A stretch of 64,000 nt of DNA, from the NCBI GenBank assembly GCA_017399145.1, contig JAFQEG010000021.1, forward strand, positions 1 to 64,000. The letters run 5' to 3'. The notes under the pieces were generated by a model. It saw nothing but the letters and a program-made list of their open reading frames with translations. It was not told where the DNA came from and searched no databases. Below are positions 52,203-60,791 of the stretch, one piece after another. The stretch's first letter is position 1, and the number at the start of each line of letters is the position of its first letter. This DNA comes from Clostridia bacterium. Lineage in GTDB: Bacteria > Bacillota > Clostridia > Oscillospirales > CAG-272. The position numbers and the translations under genes are program-made.

Positions 52203-52233
52203 ATAACATATCAATATTTTTCGAGGTGAAAAA

Positions 52234-53226
52234 ATGGAGAGATTATTGACAGGACTTCAGCCTAGTGGTAGCTTGACTATTGGAAACTTTAGTGGGGGAA
52301 TTAGACAGGTAATTGATTACCAAAAGAATTACGAAACCTTTTTGTTTGTTCCCGATATGCACGCAACGACAGTACCACAGGACCCTTATGCATTACACAG
52401 AAATATAAAAAGTGCAGTTGGACTTTACATTGCCTGTGGAGTTGATGTAAATCTAGAAAATATGCACCTATACATTCAATCAGAAAATCTATATCATGCA
52501 AACCTTTCATGGATTTTGGAGTGTATGACACCATTTGGTGAGCTTACAAGAATGCACCAATTCAAGGAAAAGACAAAGAATAAAGAGGGCTTTAGCGCTG
52601 CCTTGGCAACCTACCCTGTTTTAATGGCATCTGACATTTTGCTTTATGATGCAAAATACGTGCCAACAGGCATCGACCAAAAGCAACACGTTGAGCTTGC
52701 AAGAAACCTTGCTGAGCGCTTCAACGAAAGATACAAGGGCGATTACTTCTTAATGCCTGAGCCTGTTATTCCACAAATCGGCGCAAAAATCCGTGACCTA
52801 AAGGACCCATCTAAGAAAATGAGCAAATCGGCAGAGAATACAAAGGGAACAATTTTCCTACTTGACTCTGAAAAGGACATTCGTAAGAAAATTATGGGTG
52901 CTACAACCGATAGCGATGGTATTATAAAATTCGACGAGGAAAACAAGCCGGGACTTTCCAACCTTCTAACAATCTATTCCGTATTTAGTGGACTTAGTGT
53001 TGACGAAATTGTTGAGAAATTTAAGGGCTGTGGCTATGGCGAGCTTAAAAAGTCACTTGCCGACCTTCTTTGCGAAAAGCTAACTGCTATTCAAGCAAGA
53101 TACAAGGAAATTATGGAAAGCGACATAATCGACAAGGCACTTGACAGAGGCAGAGAATATACTGAAAAAATCGCACGTGAAAAATACGAGCTTATTAGAA
53201 AAACAGTGGGCTACGGAAGGATATAA
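52234..53226 (+). CDS. trpS: Tryptophanyl-tRNA synthetase
   Basis: TrpS charges tRNA-Trp. The 330-residue class I enzyme has GLQPSGSLTIGN (HIGH-type signature, residues 6-17), DIL and VPTGIDQKQHVELARNLAERFN in the Rossmann core, and KKMSKS (about residue 190). The ATG follows a GAGGTG ribosome site. It is a single-gene unit with its own promoter and terminator. Confidence 0.97.
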   Translation: MERLLTGLQPSGSLTIGNFSGGIRQVIDYQKNYETFLFVPDMHATTVPQDPYALHRNIKSAVGLYIACGVDVNLENMHLYIQSENLYHANLSWILECMTPFGELTRMHQFKEKTKNKEGFSAALATYPVLMASDILLYDAKYVPTGIDQKQHVELARNLAERFNERYKGDYFLMPEPVIPQIGAKIRDLKDPSKKMSKSAENTKGTIFLLDSEKDIRKKIMGATTDSDGIIKFDEENKPGLSNLLTIYSVFSGLSVDEIVEKFKGCGYGELKKSLADLLCEKLTAIQARYKEIMESDIIDKALDRGREYTEKIAREKYELIRKTVGYGRI

Positions 53227-53228
53227 AG

Positions 53229-53258
53229 AAAAGGTGTTGCAATGCAACACCTTTTTTT
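53229..53258. terminator. Terminator between trpS and the RSH gene
   Basis: AAAGGTGTTGC, loop AAT, GCAACACCTTTTTTT. It separates convergent genes and serves both strands. Confidence 0.9.
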
Positions 53259-54753
53259 ATTGGTCCTTACGTCTGTAAATTCCGTTAAAATAATCAATAT
53301 CAAGAGCTTTTCTTGCAGTGTTAAAGAAGGAATAAAGACGATTTCTTGCAAGCTTGCTTTCAAGAATAGTAAACCATTCTAGCTTAGCGCTATATCCCTC
53401 ACAACGAATTATAACGACTCTGTCATTATTCTTTAGCTTGTAGTTAGGCTCAACGTAGGTATCGTTTACGATAGCACCCTCGTAGCTTGCGCCAATCTCT
53501 GTATTAAGAGAAAAGGCAAAGTCAAGTACAGTCATACCCTTGTCAATTTCAAGAGAGTTACCATCCTTTGTAAAGATTTTAATCTTATCCGAGGCTGTAA
53601 CCTTATGTAGCGTACGAGAGGAGGCCTCAAGTAATGCACTATTAAAGCCTTTATCCATAATCGTCAATCTTACAACATCCTTACCGTTATTGCGATTACT
53701 ACGATATTGCACGTACACATTTACCATATTAGGTGAGATAAACTTTTCGTCAACGACGGAAACCAAATCCTCATTTGTAAGAGGCTTTATAAGCTTTAGT
53801 AGCTGGCTACCAAGAGGCTCTTCGGTAGGCTCATTCAACGTAATATAAATGGTTGGAATTGGAACGTAGTTAGCAACGGAAAACAACGAGCGATGTAAGA
53901 GGGACAAGTTAGGATTGTCCCTAGTTATAGATTTATATATTTTATGAGGGGTAGGCATAATAGTTACTGACCCAGCACCCATAACAGTAGCACGACTCTG
54001 ACAAACCCTTGCTATGCTTGATTTTACACTAGAAAGTGAATCGGAAATGCGTCCTAGATATTCTAACAAGCTTCTTTTAATATGCTCATAAATATTAGGC
54101 TCACGTATAGCAAAGCAACCGTCGGCTAAAAGCTCTGCAATAGGATGGCAATCAACCTTTTTAGCAAGAGGAATAAGTACGCTTTGGGTATGATTTACGT
54201 ATTTTGTAATTTCCTCTTGAGTCTTATAAATATTTGCGTGAAGGTTGTTTAGACGGTCGGCAAATTTTATGTAGAGTGCAGCACGGGCAGGACCTGAAAC
54301 GTTACCAAGCCTTTGGTCAAATTCTCTTTGAATTTGCTCTCTCTCCTGTCTATTCTGTGCATCAATCGCAGAAATTCTTGTAACTGTTTTTACATACTCA
54401 CAAACCTCGTTGCCAAAATCCTTCTCCATATCCTCAAAGGTATAGCCCGTTTGGTCCTCTACCGTGTCGTGAAGAAGACTAGCAACTAAAAGATTTGTGT
54501 TATTAAAGCCGTCCTCGAAAAGAGTATTGAAAACAGCCAAGGGGTGATAGAGAAATAACTCACCGGAGCTTCTTCTTTTAGTGCCGTGCCAATATTTTGT
54601 AGCAAGCCAAGCATCTTGTAGCTTGTCTGTGTCTATTTCGGTATGTAGACCCCTTGCTTGGTCCTCAAGTATAGAGGAAATAGTACTGCTAAACTGCTTG
54701 TCAATTGTTTTAAGCTGTTCGACAACCTTGTCGTTAAGAGTGTAATTCTTCAT
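53257..54753 (-). CDS. RSH-type HD-domain protein with TGS domain ((p)ppGpp hydrolase-like)
   Basis: The 498-residue protein has an HD hydrolase domain with all key residues of RelA/SpoT hydrolases: R61, H70, H95-D96, E99-D100, D166 and N170. The C-terminal TGS domain lies at ~390-452 (IKIFTKDGNSLEIDKGMTVLDFA). The region between (~215-385) is where the (p)ppGpp synthetase domain should be, but I do not see its usual motifs; MPTPHKIYKSI may be a faint remnant. It therefore probably degrades (p)ppGpp or a related nucleotide without making it. The AAAGGAGG ribosome site supports the start. It lies 39 bp downstream of the XRE regulator gene and is probably co-transcribed with it. Confidence 0.82.
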   Translation of the reverse strand: MKNYTLNDKVVEQLKTIDKQFSSTISSILEDQARGLHTEIDTDKLQDAWLATKYWHGTKRRSSGELFLYHPLAVFNTLFEDGFNNTNLLVASLLHDTVEDQTGYTFEDMEKDFGNEVCEYVKTVTRISAIDAQNRQEREQIQREFDQRLGNVSGPARAALYIKFADRLNNLHANIYKTQEEITKYVNHTQSVLIPLAKKVDCHPIAELLADGCFAIREPNIYEHIKRSLLEYLGRISDSLSSVKSSIARVCQSRATVMGAGSVTIMPTPHKIYKSITRDNPNLSLLHRSLFSVANYVPIPTIYITLNEPTEEPLGSQLLKLIKPLTNEDLVSVVDEKFISPNMVNVYVQYRSNRNNGKDVVRLTIMDKGFNSALLEASSRTLHKVTASDKIKIFTKDGNSLEIDKGMTVLDFAFSLNTEIGASYEGAIVNDTYVEPNYKLKNNDRVVIIRCEGYSAKLEWFTILESKLARNRLYSFFNTARKALDIDYFNGIYRRKDQ

Positions 54754-54792
54754 TTTAATCCTCCTTTGAAGGCTAAAAGGGGGACGTATCGA

Positions 54793-55875
54793 CTAATCCT
54801 GTTGCTTCTTGAAGAGAGTATAAAACTCTTGGTCCCTTTCCTCAATTAGCGACAAAATCTGCATTGAGCTTGTGCTAACTGCACTCTTGATAGCTCGAAG
54901 AGCAGTATTTCTTAAAAGGTCAACCTTGTCGTCCCAGGTGTAATTTTGACTGTTGAATAAATTGCTTGCTCTTTGGGTGATAGCCTCTGCTGCATAGTCA
55001 GATGCTTCAATTCTTGCAGGGTTAGAAAGTAGTGCGACAACCTTTCTTGAATCAAGGTCGCCAATTGTTTGATCTCTAGATAATAAAAGTAATTGTGAGC
55101 AAGGTGTTTTTCCGTATCCACGGGAAATTGATGAGCAAATTGCACCGCCACCGATATATGAACGAGCAACGCTATTGTCTGGGTTAATACCCATCATAAG
55201 CACCTTGTCGATTATGGAAATAGAATCCTCCTTAGCTGGATTGCAATCTCTAGGGGCATAATATCCGGTTAAATCAATTGAGAAAAACTTTTCCTTTTGT
55301 ACAAGAGAGAAGTTGCCCTCGTAATATCTTTCATTACTTAAGAATACCCTTTTAACCTCGTTGTATTTACCATGATTAAATGCATCAGTTGCACGGGCAT
55401 AAATCATTTCCTCTACCTCTTCATTTAAAGAGAAGCAAGCATAGCACTTGTATGGTCCACGAGGATTGTTGTTTGCGCTTTCATTAAGAATTGCAAGAGT
55501 GCCATAGGAGATTTTAGGGTCATCTTGAAATCTTGTTAAGCTTGTACGATTTGTAGAAAGGTAGTATAGGTGGTAAACACCGAAAAACTTCTTAAATTCC
55601 TGTGGGAAGAAGTTGTCCACAATCTGTACCTTTTTTGGGTCAAAGGAGCTTGAGCAAAGGTCGTCTAATGAAACGTTAAACCTTTCCTTAATAATATTAA
55701 GGTCCTTTATAGAAAACATACTTTGGTGACAAACGTTTAAATAGTTACTAATGGTAGATTTAGCGCTAATGCCAAGAATGTGACCTAGGTCAGCCTGCTT
55801 AAGTCCCTTAGCCTTAAGAAGCTCTTGCACGTTGTTTTTAACGATAAAATTAATATCGTCGCTATTAAATGCCAT
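54793..55875 (-). CDS. XRE-family DNA-binding protein with large C-terminal domain
   Basis: Residues ~12-70 of this 360-residue protein form a Cro/C1-type helix-turn-helix (VQELLKAKGLKQADLGHILGISAKSTISNYLN). The remaining 290 residues are unrecognised: mostly soluble, with VRRVFLSNERYYEGNF-like and TGYYAPRDCNPAKED segments, and a helical C-terminus. The large extra domain suggests a sensor. It is preceded by AAGGAGG and a strong promoter with a ~140-nt leader, and followed by the RSH gene, so nucleotide or stress signalling is a fair guess. Confidence 0.82.
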   Translation of the reverse strand: MAFNSDDINFIVKNNVQELLKAKGLKQADLGHILGISAKSTISNYLNVCHQSMFSIKDLNIIKERFNVSLDDLCSSSFDPKKVQIVDNFFPQEFKKFFGVYHLYYLSTNRTSLTRFQDDPKISYGTLAILNESANNNPRGPYKCYACFSLNEEVEEMIYARATDAFNHGKYNEVKRVFLSNERYYEGNFSLVQKEKFFSIDLTGYYAPRDCNPAKEDSISIIDKVLMMGINPDNSVARSYIGGGAICSSISRGYGKTPCSQLLLLSRDQTIGDLDSRKVVALLSNPARIEASDYAAEAITQRASNLFNSQNYTWDDKVDLLRNTALRAIKSAVSTSSMQILSLIEERDQEFYTLFKKQQD

Positions 55876-56014
55876 TGAATGTCCCTCCTTGATTATATAT
55901 CATTTTTAGTTGACTGGTGTAATTGTCGCGATTACAAGCTCCTTCCTATTTATTATATGAATCTATTATATATAAAGGAAGAAATTACTAGCGAAAAAAA
56001 CATCTATCTCATTT

Positions 56015-56043
56015 ATTTTAACATACAAGGAAGATTATGTCAA
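56015..56043 (-). promoter_or_regulatory. Promoter of the XRE-RSH unit
   Basis: Minus strand: TTGACA (56038-56043), 17 bases, TAAAAT (56015-56020). It leaves a ~130-nt leader before the XRE gene. Confidence 0.75.
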
Positions 56044-56239
56044 TAAGAATTATTTCAAAAATTCACAGTTTTTTACGCAAAACCCCTTGAAAAAGGTGTA
56101 AAACTGGGACAAAATAAAAAATACCGATAATAAAATGGAGAAAAGTGGTTGATAAATGTCAACAAAATACATAATTTGAACAGGAAACGGACAAAATTCG
56201 AAAATCTAAAACTTTTTTTGAAAAAATTAAAAATGAATG
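56044..56239. other. A/T-rich divergent spacer
   Basis: There is no ORF of note between the XRE-RSH promoter and the promoter at 56240. The only symmetric element seen is GTTGA, 6 bases, TCAAC (56148-56163), a possible operator for the XRE protein. Confidence 0.4.
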
Positions 56240-56268
56240 TTGACAAATATGTAAGTATATGGTAATAT
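56240..56268 (+). promoter_or_regulatory. Promoter of the structured leader
   Basis: TTGACA (56240-56245), 17 bases, TAATAT (56263-56268), with TATGG before the -10. Predicted start near 56275. Confidence 0.82.
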
Positions 56269-56274
56269 ACTACT

Positions 56275-56587
56275 TGTAAAAAAATGAAGCAACGGGACAG
56301 ATAATCTGAAGGGTGTTAAAAAACGCAAGGACCGCCTTGCTAGGCTTGAACCAACTAAAACAGTGGATTCAAGGCACTTTTTGCTAAAATGTTGTTCAAA
56401 TTTGAATACCACTTCGAAACTTTGAACAAAAGAACCCAGAAATTTTCTTGAAAGTACTTCGTTTTTAACACATTCTGGCAAATAAATATATTGTGAGAGG
56501 GTGCTAAGGCATCTGACTACGCAAATTAATCTGGTAAACAGATTTACATAAATTAATTTGAAATAATATGAAAGTGAGGAAATCAAA
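56275..56587 (+). ncRNA. Structured leader or small RNA upstream of the TPR-like gene
   Basis: About 310 nt lie between promoter and ATG with no ORF. Several hairpins follow each other: GCAAGG/CCTTGC (56325-56340), CTTGAA/TTCAAG (56345-56373), GTTCAAA/TTTGAAC (56394-56427), CCAGAA/TTCTGG (56436-56478) and a nested AAATTAATCTG/CAGATT...ATTAATTT (from about 56523 to 56558). I do not recognise it as tmRNA, 6S, RNase P, SRP RNA or a known riboswitch. No T-run terminator is seen before the gene, so a cis-acting leader is more likely than a free RNA. Confidence 0.45.
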
Positions 56588-57316
56588 ATGGAGAACATCA
56601 CACGTGAAACCTTATACAGACAGTTCTTCGACGCAACAGTAGGCCGTTTTTACACAGAGGAGCAATCCTTAAAGCTTTTGCATTTATTCGCAAGCGAGTG
56701 TGGCCTCAAGAAGGGCGAGGAAGAATACAACACAGTTATGAATACTGTAAAGTTTATCCTTGACTTAAATATTCATAGCTTAACCGATAGTGCCAACCTT
56801 GGCTTGCTCACTAGCTTTAACGCACCCAACGAGGATATAAGCACAGCTGCAAAGGCGCTTGTTGAAGTATTCAAGTCAAGAGCGAAAGACGAATCACCTG
56901 TTTATGCAAACGACGTAAGCTGGCGTATAAGCATATTTAAGAGCCTTAGCTCTGATTCAGGAAAGCTTGAGGCAGCCTACATAAAGTACGTAAACGACGA
57001 TATCCAAGAGGCTGTTGACCTATTCAAGGACCTTCTAAAGTCAGGTAGCATGACTGCACTTAGCCACCTTGCAATTATCAGCTACGAGGCAAGTAAGTAC
57101 AGCGATGCATACCGTTATTTAAGCATGGTTCTCAAGGTTTACACCAAGGAGCTATATATGCCTAGCGTAAAGTGGGTTGAGGAGCTAAGAAACTACGTTG
57201 CACTATTCCTAACAGAGGACACTGTTTCCAAGATTGATGAAGAGGTAGGAAACGAAAAGCCCTTTTTATCAAGAACAAACACTAGAATCGGTGGCTTCGG
57301 TGGCTTTATAAGATAA
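56588..57316 (+). CDS. Unrecognised helical (TPR-like) protein
   Basis: The 242-residue soluble protein seems all-helical, with TPR-like pairs in the middle and C-terminal thirds (AVDLFKDLLKSGSMTALSHLAIISYEASKYSDAYRYL). It ends in a Gly/Phe-rich tail (RIGGFGGFIR). No signal peptide or membrane segment. The AAAGTGAGGAAATC ribosome site precedes the ATG. Its long structured leader and its partner gene, a VirD4-like ATPase 97 bp downstream, suggest a joint role. I do not know the family. Confidence 0.75.
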   Translation: MENITRETLYRQFFDATVGRFYTEEQSLKLLHLFASECGLKKGEEEYNTVMNTVKFILDLNIHSLTDSANLGLLTSFNAPNEDISTAAKALVEVFKSRAKDESPVYANDVSWRISIFKSLSSDSGKLEAAYIKYVNDDIQEAVDLFKDLLKSGSMTALSHLAIISYEASKYSDAYRYLSMVLKVYTKELYMPSVKWVEELRNYVALFLTEDTVSKIDEEVGNEKPFLSRTNTRIGGFGGFIR

Positions 57317-57329
57317 GCCAATGACCAAA

Positions 57330-57364
57330 GAGTCTGAGATTATCACAAAAATAGTCTCAGACTC
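57330..57364 (+). other. Intercistronic hairpin
   Basis: GAGTCTGAGA and TCTCAGACTC pair over 10 perfect base pairs with a 15-base loop. There is no T-run, so it is more likely an mRNA processing or stability element than a terminator. Confidence 0.5.
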
Positions 57365-57413
57365 AAGGTTATGTTCAAAATTGGAATTATATAATTAAGG
57401 AAAGGAAAAAGCT

Positions 57414-59117
57414 ATGGATTTCACAACTTCAATTAATGAAACCTTAAACAAGGAAAATAGACAATATTACGAAGCATCTAAGTGCGTTGATTGCGAGCCA
57501 GGTATGGACTTTAAGCTTGGCAAGTGGGCAAAGCTTGATGAAATCAAGGATATGGAAGAGGTTTGCCTACCTATATTCTATGACCACGCGCAGGAAAAGG
57601 CACTTATGGTACCACTATCTCACTGTATGCTAACAGGTAGTACGGGTACAGGTAAGTCAGAGGTAATTGTAAAGAATATTCTTTCGATTATGTCAAGATA
57701 CGATGATGACAAAAAGCCATCATTTATGGTAACAGACCTAAAGGGTGACATCTCTGAGCAGTTAGGCGCAAAGCTTCAAGCTCGTGGATACAACGTAGCT
57801 ATCCTTGACATGCGTAATTCCTTTGGCTCAGCAAGATATAACTTCCTAACTCAGATTTACGATGACTATCAAGAGGCTATGAAGATTAAGAAGGATTTGG
57901 CTAGCAATAGAATTTCCTCAATCTTTGATGGCGTAAAGTATGATAGCGTAAAGACTGCTCGTTCAAGAGCTACAATTAAATATCTAACACTTCTAGAGGG
58001 CGTTGAAAGAACGGTAAACGAGCTATCAATCATAATGGTTCCTTGTGACGACCCCAAGAACAAGTCTTGGGTAGACGGTGCAAGAACTATGTGCGAGGCT
58101 ATTATGAGAACTATGCTTTTCGACTCCGAGGATTCAAGACTCGGTATGACAAGAGAGAAGTTTACAATAGCAAACGTAGCAAGAATTTCATTCTCAACAG
58201 ATGAAACCTGTACAAAGATTATCAACTGGATGGAAAGAGTTGAGGATTCAATTCTTTGCGTAAAGAGTGCACTTTCAGGTAACTACCGTCTTTCTGCAAA
58301 GACAACAAGAGACGGCTATGTAAGTACCTTGAATACTCAGCTAGCACACTATGCCGCTGTATCAATTGCCGCACTTACTGAAACTGCAGACGACATCGAT
58401 TTAAGAAAGATTGCACAAAGCGATAAGCCATATGCAGTGTTTATTATAACAGATGACCGTCAGGTTACTACAAATAACATCTGTATGATGTTTATGAATA
58501 ACCTAATCAATGAGCTTACAAAGGCAGCAGACTCAAGACCTGACCACTGCCTACCAAGAGACTTTATCATTCTAGCTGACGAGTTTGCTAATATGCCAGC
58601 GCTACCAAATATTGCTAACAAGATTACAACTCTTCGTTCAAGAAAAATTTGGATGATGATGGCAATTCAGTCCAACCAACAGCTTGATATGGTATATGGT
58701 ACTAACCAAATGGAAATTCTTAAGGACAACTGCGACCTTCAAATCTTCATCGGCTGTAACAACGACAAGACCAAGGAGGACTTTGCAAAGTCTATGGGTG
58801 AAAGAATCGGTGCAATAACATCATTCTCAATCCAAAACGACGGCTCGATTTCTGCTGCAAAGCAGTCGCAAAACGTACCGGTTGTAAGAAAGAGTGACCT
58901 TGATAATCTAAAGCTTGGCGAGTTTTATGTAAGACTTCGTAAGGGTGACAATATGAAGAGTCGTATGACTCCATACTTCGAGCAAAGAATAGGTGAGGAA
59001 AAGCTAGCACCTGTAACAATAATTCGTGAGTTTGACCCAGACGCAAATCATTACAATCTAGCAAGCGTGTTAAAGATTTTAAGACCTAAGTCCTCAAGAA
59101 ACGACTGGTTTGACTAA
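57414..59117 (+). CDS. VirD4/TraG-like P-loop ATPase without membrane anchor
   Basis: The 567-residue protein resembles type IV coupling proteins. It has Walker A GSTGTGKS (75-82), Walker B FIILADEF (D389, E390), then NIANKITTLRSRKIWMMMAIQSNQQLD and the late CDLQIFIGCNN typical of TraG/VirD4. It lacks the usual N-terminal transmembrane helices, and no relaxase, VirB4 or other conjugation gene is near. It may move nucleic acid or protein in a process other than conjugation. Codon use matches the highly expressed genes of the window, which argues against recent transfer. Confidence 0.82.
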   Translation: MDFTTSINETLNKENRQYYEASKCVDCEPGMDFKLGKWAKLDEIKDMEEVCLPIFYDHAQEKALMVPLSHCMLTGSTGTGKSEVIVKNILSIMSRYDDDKKPSFMVTDLKGDISEQLGAKLQARGYNVAILDMRNSFGSARYNFLTQIYDDYQEAMKIKKDLASNRISSIFDGVKYDSVKTARSRATIKYLTLLEGVERTVNELSIIMVPCDDPKNKSWVDGARTMCEAIMRTMLFDSEDSRLGMTREKFTIANVARISFSTDETCTKIINWMERVEDSILCVKSALSGNYRLSAKTTRDGYVSTLNTQLAHYAAVSIAALTETADDIDLRKIAQSDKPYAVFIITDDRQVTTNNICMMFMNNLINELTKAADSRPDHCLPRDFIILADEFANMPALPNIANKITTLRSRKIWMMMAIQSNQQLDMVYGTNQMEILKDNCDLQIFIGCNNDKTKEDFAKSMGERIGAITSFSIQNDGSISAAKQSQNVPVVRKSDLDNLKLGEFYVRLRKGDNMKSRMTPYFEQRIGEEKLAPVTIIREFDPDANHYNLASVLKILRPKSSRNDWFD

Positions 59118-59127
59118 TCTGTAAACT

Positions 59128-59158
59128 AAAAAGCCACACGCAAGTGTGGCTTTATTCT
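59128..59158 (+). terminator. Terminator after the VirD4-like gene
   Basis: GCCACAC (59133-59139), loop GCAA, GTGTGGC (59144-59150), then TTTATTCTTTT. Confidence 0.82.
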
Positions 59159-59175
59159 TTTAAGGAGGAATAAAT

Positions 59176-59856
59176 ATGATAAGAGTAACAGGCGATACCC
59201 ATGGTGAGGAAATAAGATTCTATGAAGAAAATATGGTAGGCGAGCATTCCTGGACTAAGGACGACTATCTAATGATATGTGGTGACTTTGGCTATATTTT
59301 TCGTAATAGCCCCTATGAAAGAATTTTCCTTGATAAGCTTGAGGAAAAGCCCTACACAATTTGCTTTGTAGATGGCAACCACGAAAATTTCCCTGCGATA
59401 TATGAATATCCAAAGGAAAAATGGAATGGTGGATACGTGCATAGGATAAGAAAAAATATAGTACACCTAATGCGTGGACAGGTTTACACAATCGAGGGCA
59501 AGACCTTCTTTACAATGGGTGGTGGTTATAGTCGCGATCGAATGTATAGAAAGCCCGGTGTTTCATGGTGGCCACAGGAAATGCCATCTAACGACGAATA
59601 CAGAGAGGCAACTCAAAATCTTAAGGAGGTAGGCAACAGGGTTGACTATATCCTTTCACATACAGCACCTAAGGAGGTAGTAAATCGAATGAATCGTACC
59701 TGCGACGAAAACGAGCTTGAATTAAACGGCTTTTTCGATTGGCTTATGTACGAGGTTGAGTTTAAGCAATGGTTTTTCGGTCACTGGCACTCTGATATAG
59801 GAATTGACGGTGGCAAATTTAGGGCAGTTTGGTTTGACGTTTGCGAGATAAAGTAA
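59176..59856 (+). CDS. Metallophosphoesterase
   Basis: The 226-residue calcineurin-like phosphoesterase shows the full set of two-metal motifs: GDTHG near the N-terminus, GDFGY, GNHEN, and the late HTAPKE and GHWHSD. An AAGGAGGAAT ribosome site precedes the ATG. It lies 59 bp after the VirD4-like gene but beyond a terminator. The family covers phosphodiesterases, nucleotidases and protein phosphatases; its substrate is not known. Confidence 0.9.
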   Translation: MIRVTGDTHGEEIRFYEENMVGEHSWTKDDYLMICGDFGYIFRNSPYERIFLDKLEEKPYTICFVDGNHENFPAIYEYPKEKWNGGYVHRIRKNIVHLMRGQVYTIEGKTFFTMGGGYSRDRMYRKPGVSWWPQEMPSNDEYREATQNLKEVGNRVDYILSHTAPKEVVNRMNRTCDENELELNGFFDWLMYEVEFKQWFFGHWHSDIGIDGGKFRAVWFDVCEIK

Positions 59857-59863
59857 ATTTCTG

Positions 59864-59892
59864 TTGAAAAAAATATAACTCTGTGCTATACT
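59864..59892 (+). promoter_or_regulatory. Promoter before 59905 hairpin
   Basis: TTGAAA (59864-59869), 17 bases, TATACT (59887-59892), with CTGTGC before the -10. Confidence 0.75.
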
Positions 59893-59904
59893 AATTGCAT
59901 AGGG

Positions 59905-59930
59905 AAAATCACCCTACGAGGTGATTTTTT
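59905..59930 (+). terminator. Terminator-like hairpin at transcript start
   Basis: AAAATCACC (59905-59913), loop CTACGA, GGTGATTTTTT (59920-59930). It starts only a few bases after the predicted transcription start, so it could act as an attenuator of the 60024 gene or end a very short RNA. Confidence 0.6.
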
Positions 59931-60023
59931 CGCAAAAGATAAAAGACCTAACACAGTGTCTAAATTTTTAATCACTTAAAAGAAAAATACCGACCCTGTG
60001 TCTAGCTTTTAAAAGGAGCATTT

Positions 60024-60758
60024 ATGGAAGAAAAAGAGAAAAATCAGCCAAATGAGTCTAATATTGCTAGGCGAGAAAGACTTTTAGGCACCGATATGAC
60101 CGACAAAATCCACGACGACGAGGCAGAAATTACAAAGGGTAGCTTTTTTGCAAACCTATGGTATAATCACAAGTGGAAAATTATAATTGCATCAGTTTTT
60201 ATAATCGTCGCAATTGTTGGAATTGTAGCAATGCTAAACCAAAAAAAGTACGATATGGAGCTTTCCTATTACGGACCTGTTTACGTAAAAAATGACCTTT
60301 ATGGTGATATTCAAGAAGCCCTTGACCAGCTAATCGACGACTATAACGGCGATGGAGAAAAAAGAATAAACTTTACCTTTATATGCTATGATGGTGATAT
60401 TAAGGACACGCCCGAAAACAAGGACCTGCTTGATGCTAACACGAAAAACCTTGATGCTATGAATAGTCAGGTAAACGGTGGCTACATTTCATTTTATATT
60501 ATGGACAAGGACATTTTTGAAATGTACAAGGGTCACTTTATTACCGCTGAGGAAATTCTTGGCTACAAGCCGGAGGAAAAAATGCTTTACGACTCTCGTG
60601 CAGTATTGCTTGAGGAAACTATGCTTGATGAAAGATATCCATCACTTGCGCCAATTTGCAAGGATACAGTAATTTGCGTGCAAAAAATCTATACCACAAG
60701 AGATGAAACTCTTGAAAGTGCAAAAGCACTTTTCAAGGCAATTGTTGAATTAGAATAA
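60024..60758 (+). CDS. Single-pass membrane protein of unknown function
   Basis: The 244-residue protein has a charged cytoplasmic N-terminus (1-50), one transmembrane helix at ~53-75 (IIIASVFIIVAIVGIVAML) and a ~165-residue extracytoplasmic domain rich in Asp/Glu/Tyr (YDMELSYYGPVYV, YIMDKDIFEMYKGHF). I do not recognise the domain. The AAAAGGAG ribosome site supports the start. Its ~130-nt leader holds a terminator-like hairpin, which suggests regulated expression. Convergent with dgt. Confidence 0.78.
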   Translation: MEEKEKNQPNESNIARRERLLGTDMTDKIHDDEAEITKGSFFANLWYNHKWKIIIASVFIIVAIVGIVAMLNQKKYDMELSYYGPVYVKNDLYGDIQEALDQLIDDYNGDGEKRINFTFICYDGDIKDTPENKDLLDANTKNLDAMNSQVNGGYISFYIMDKDIFEMYKGHFITAEEILGYKPEEKMLYDSRAVLLEETMLDERYPSLAPICKDTVICVQKIYTTRDETLESAKALFKAIVELE

Positions 60759-60791
60759 AAAAGATGAGCAACGTCGTTGCTCATCTTTTTT
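60757..60791. terminator. Bidirectional terminator
   Basis: AAAAAAGATGAGCAACG and CGTTGCTCATCTTTTTT form a long stem. It ends the 60024 gene and, overlapping the stop codon, dgt on the minus strand. Confidence 0.92.

Noticed and set aside
52069..52233. T-box riboswitch before trpS
   Set aside because: The promoter lies only ~30 bp from the start codon and the hairpin upstream is the terminator of the previous operon. No T-box core is seen.
56275..56587. 6S RNA, tmRNA, SRP RNA or RNase P RNA
   Set aside because: I could not find the long closing stem of 6S RNA, a tRNA-like end, or the conserved cores of SRP or RNase P RNA.
56588..59856. Integrated conjugative element or prophage
   Set aside because: Apart from the VirD4-like ATPase there is no relaxase, integrase, VirB4 or att repeat, and codon use matches the host.
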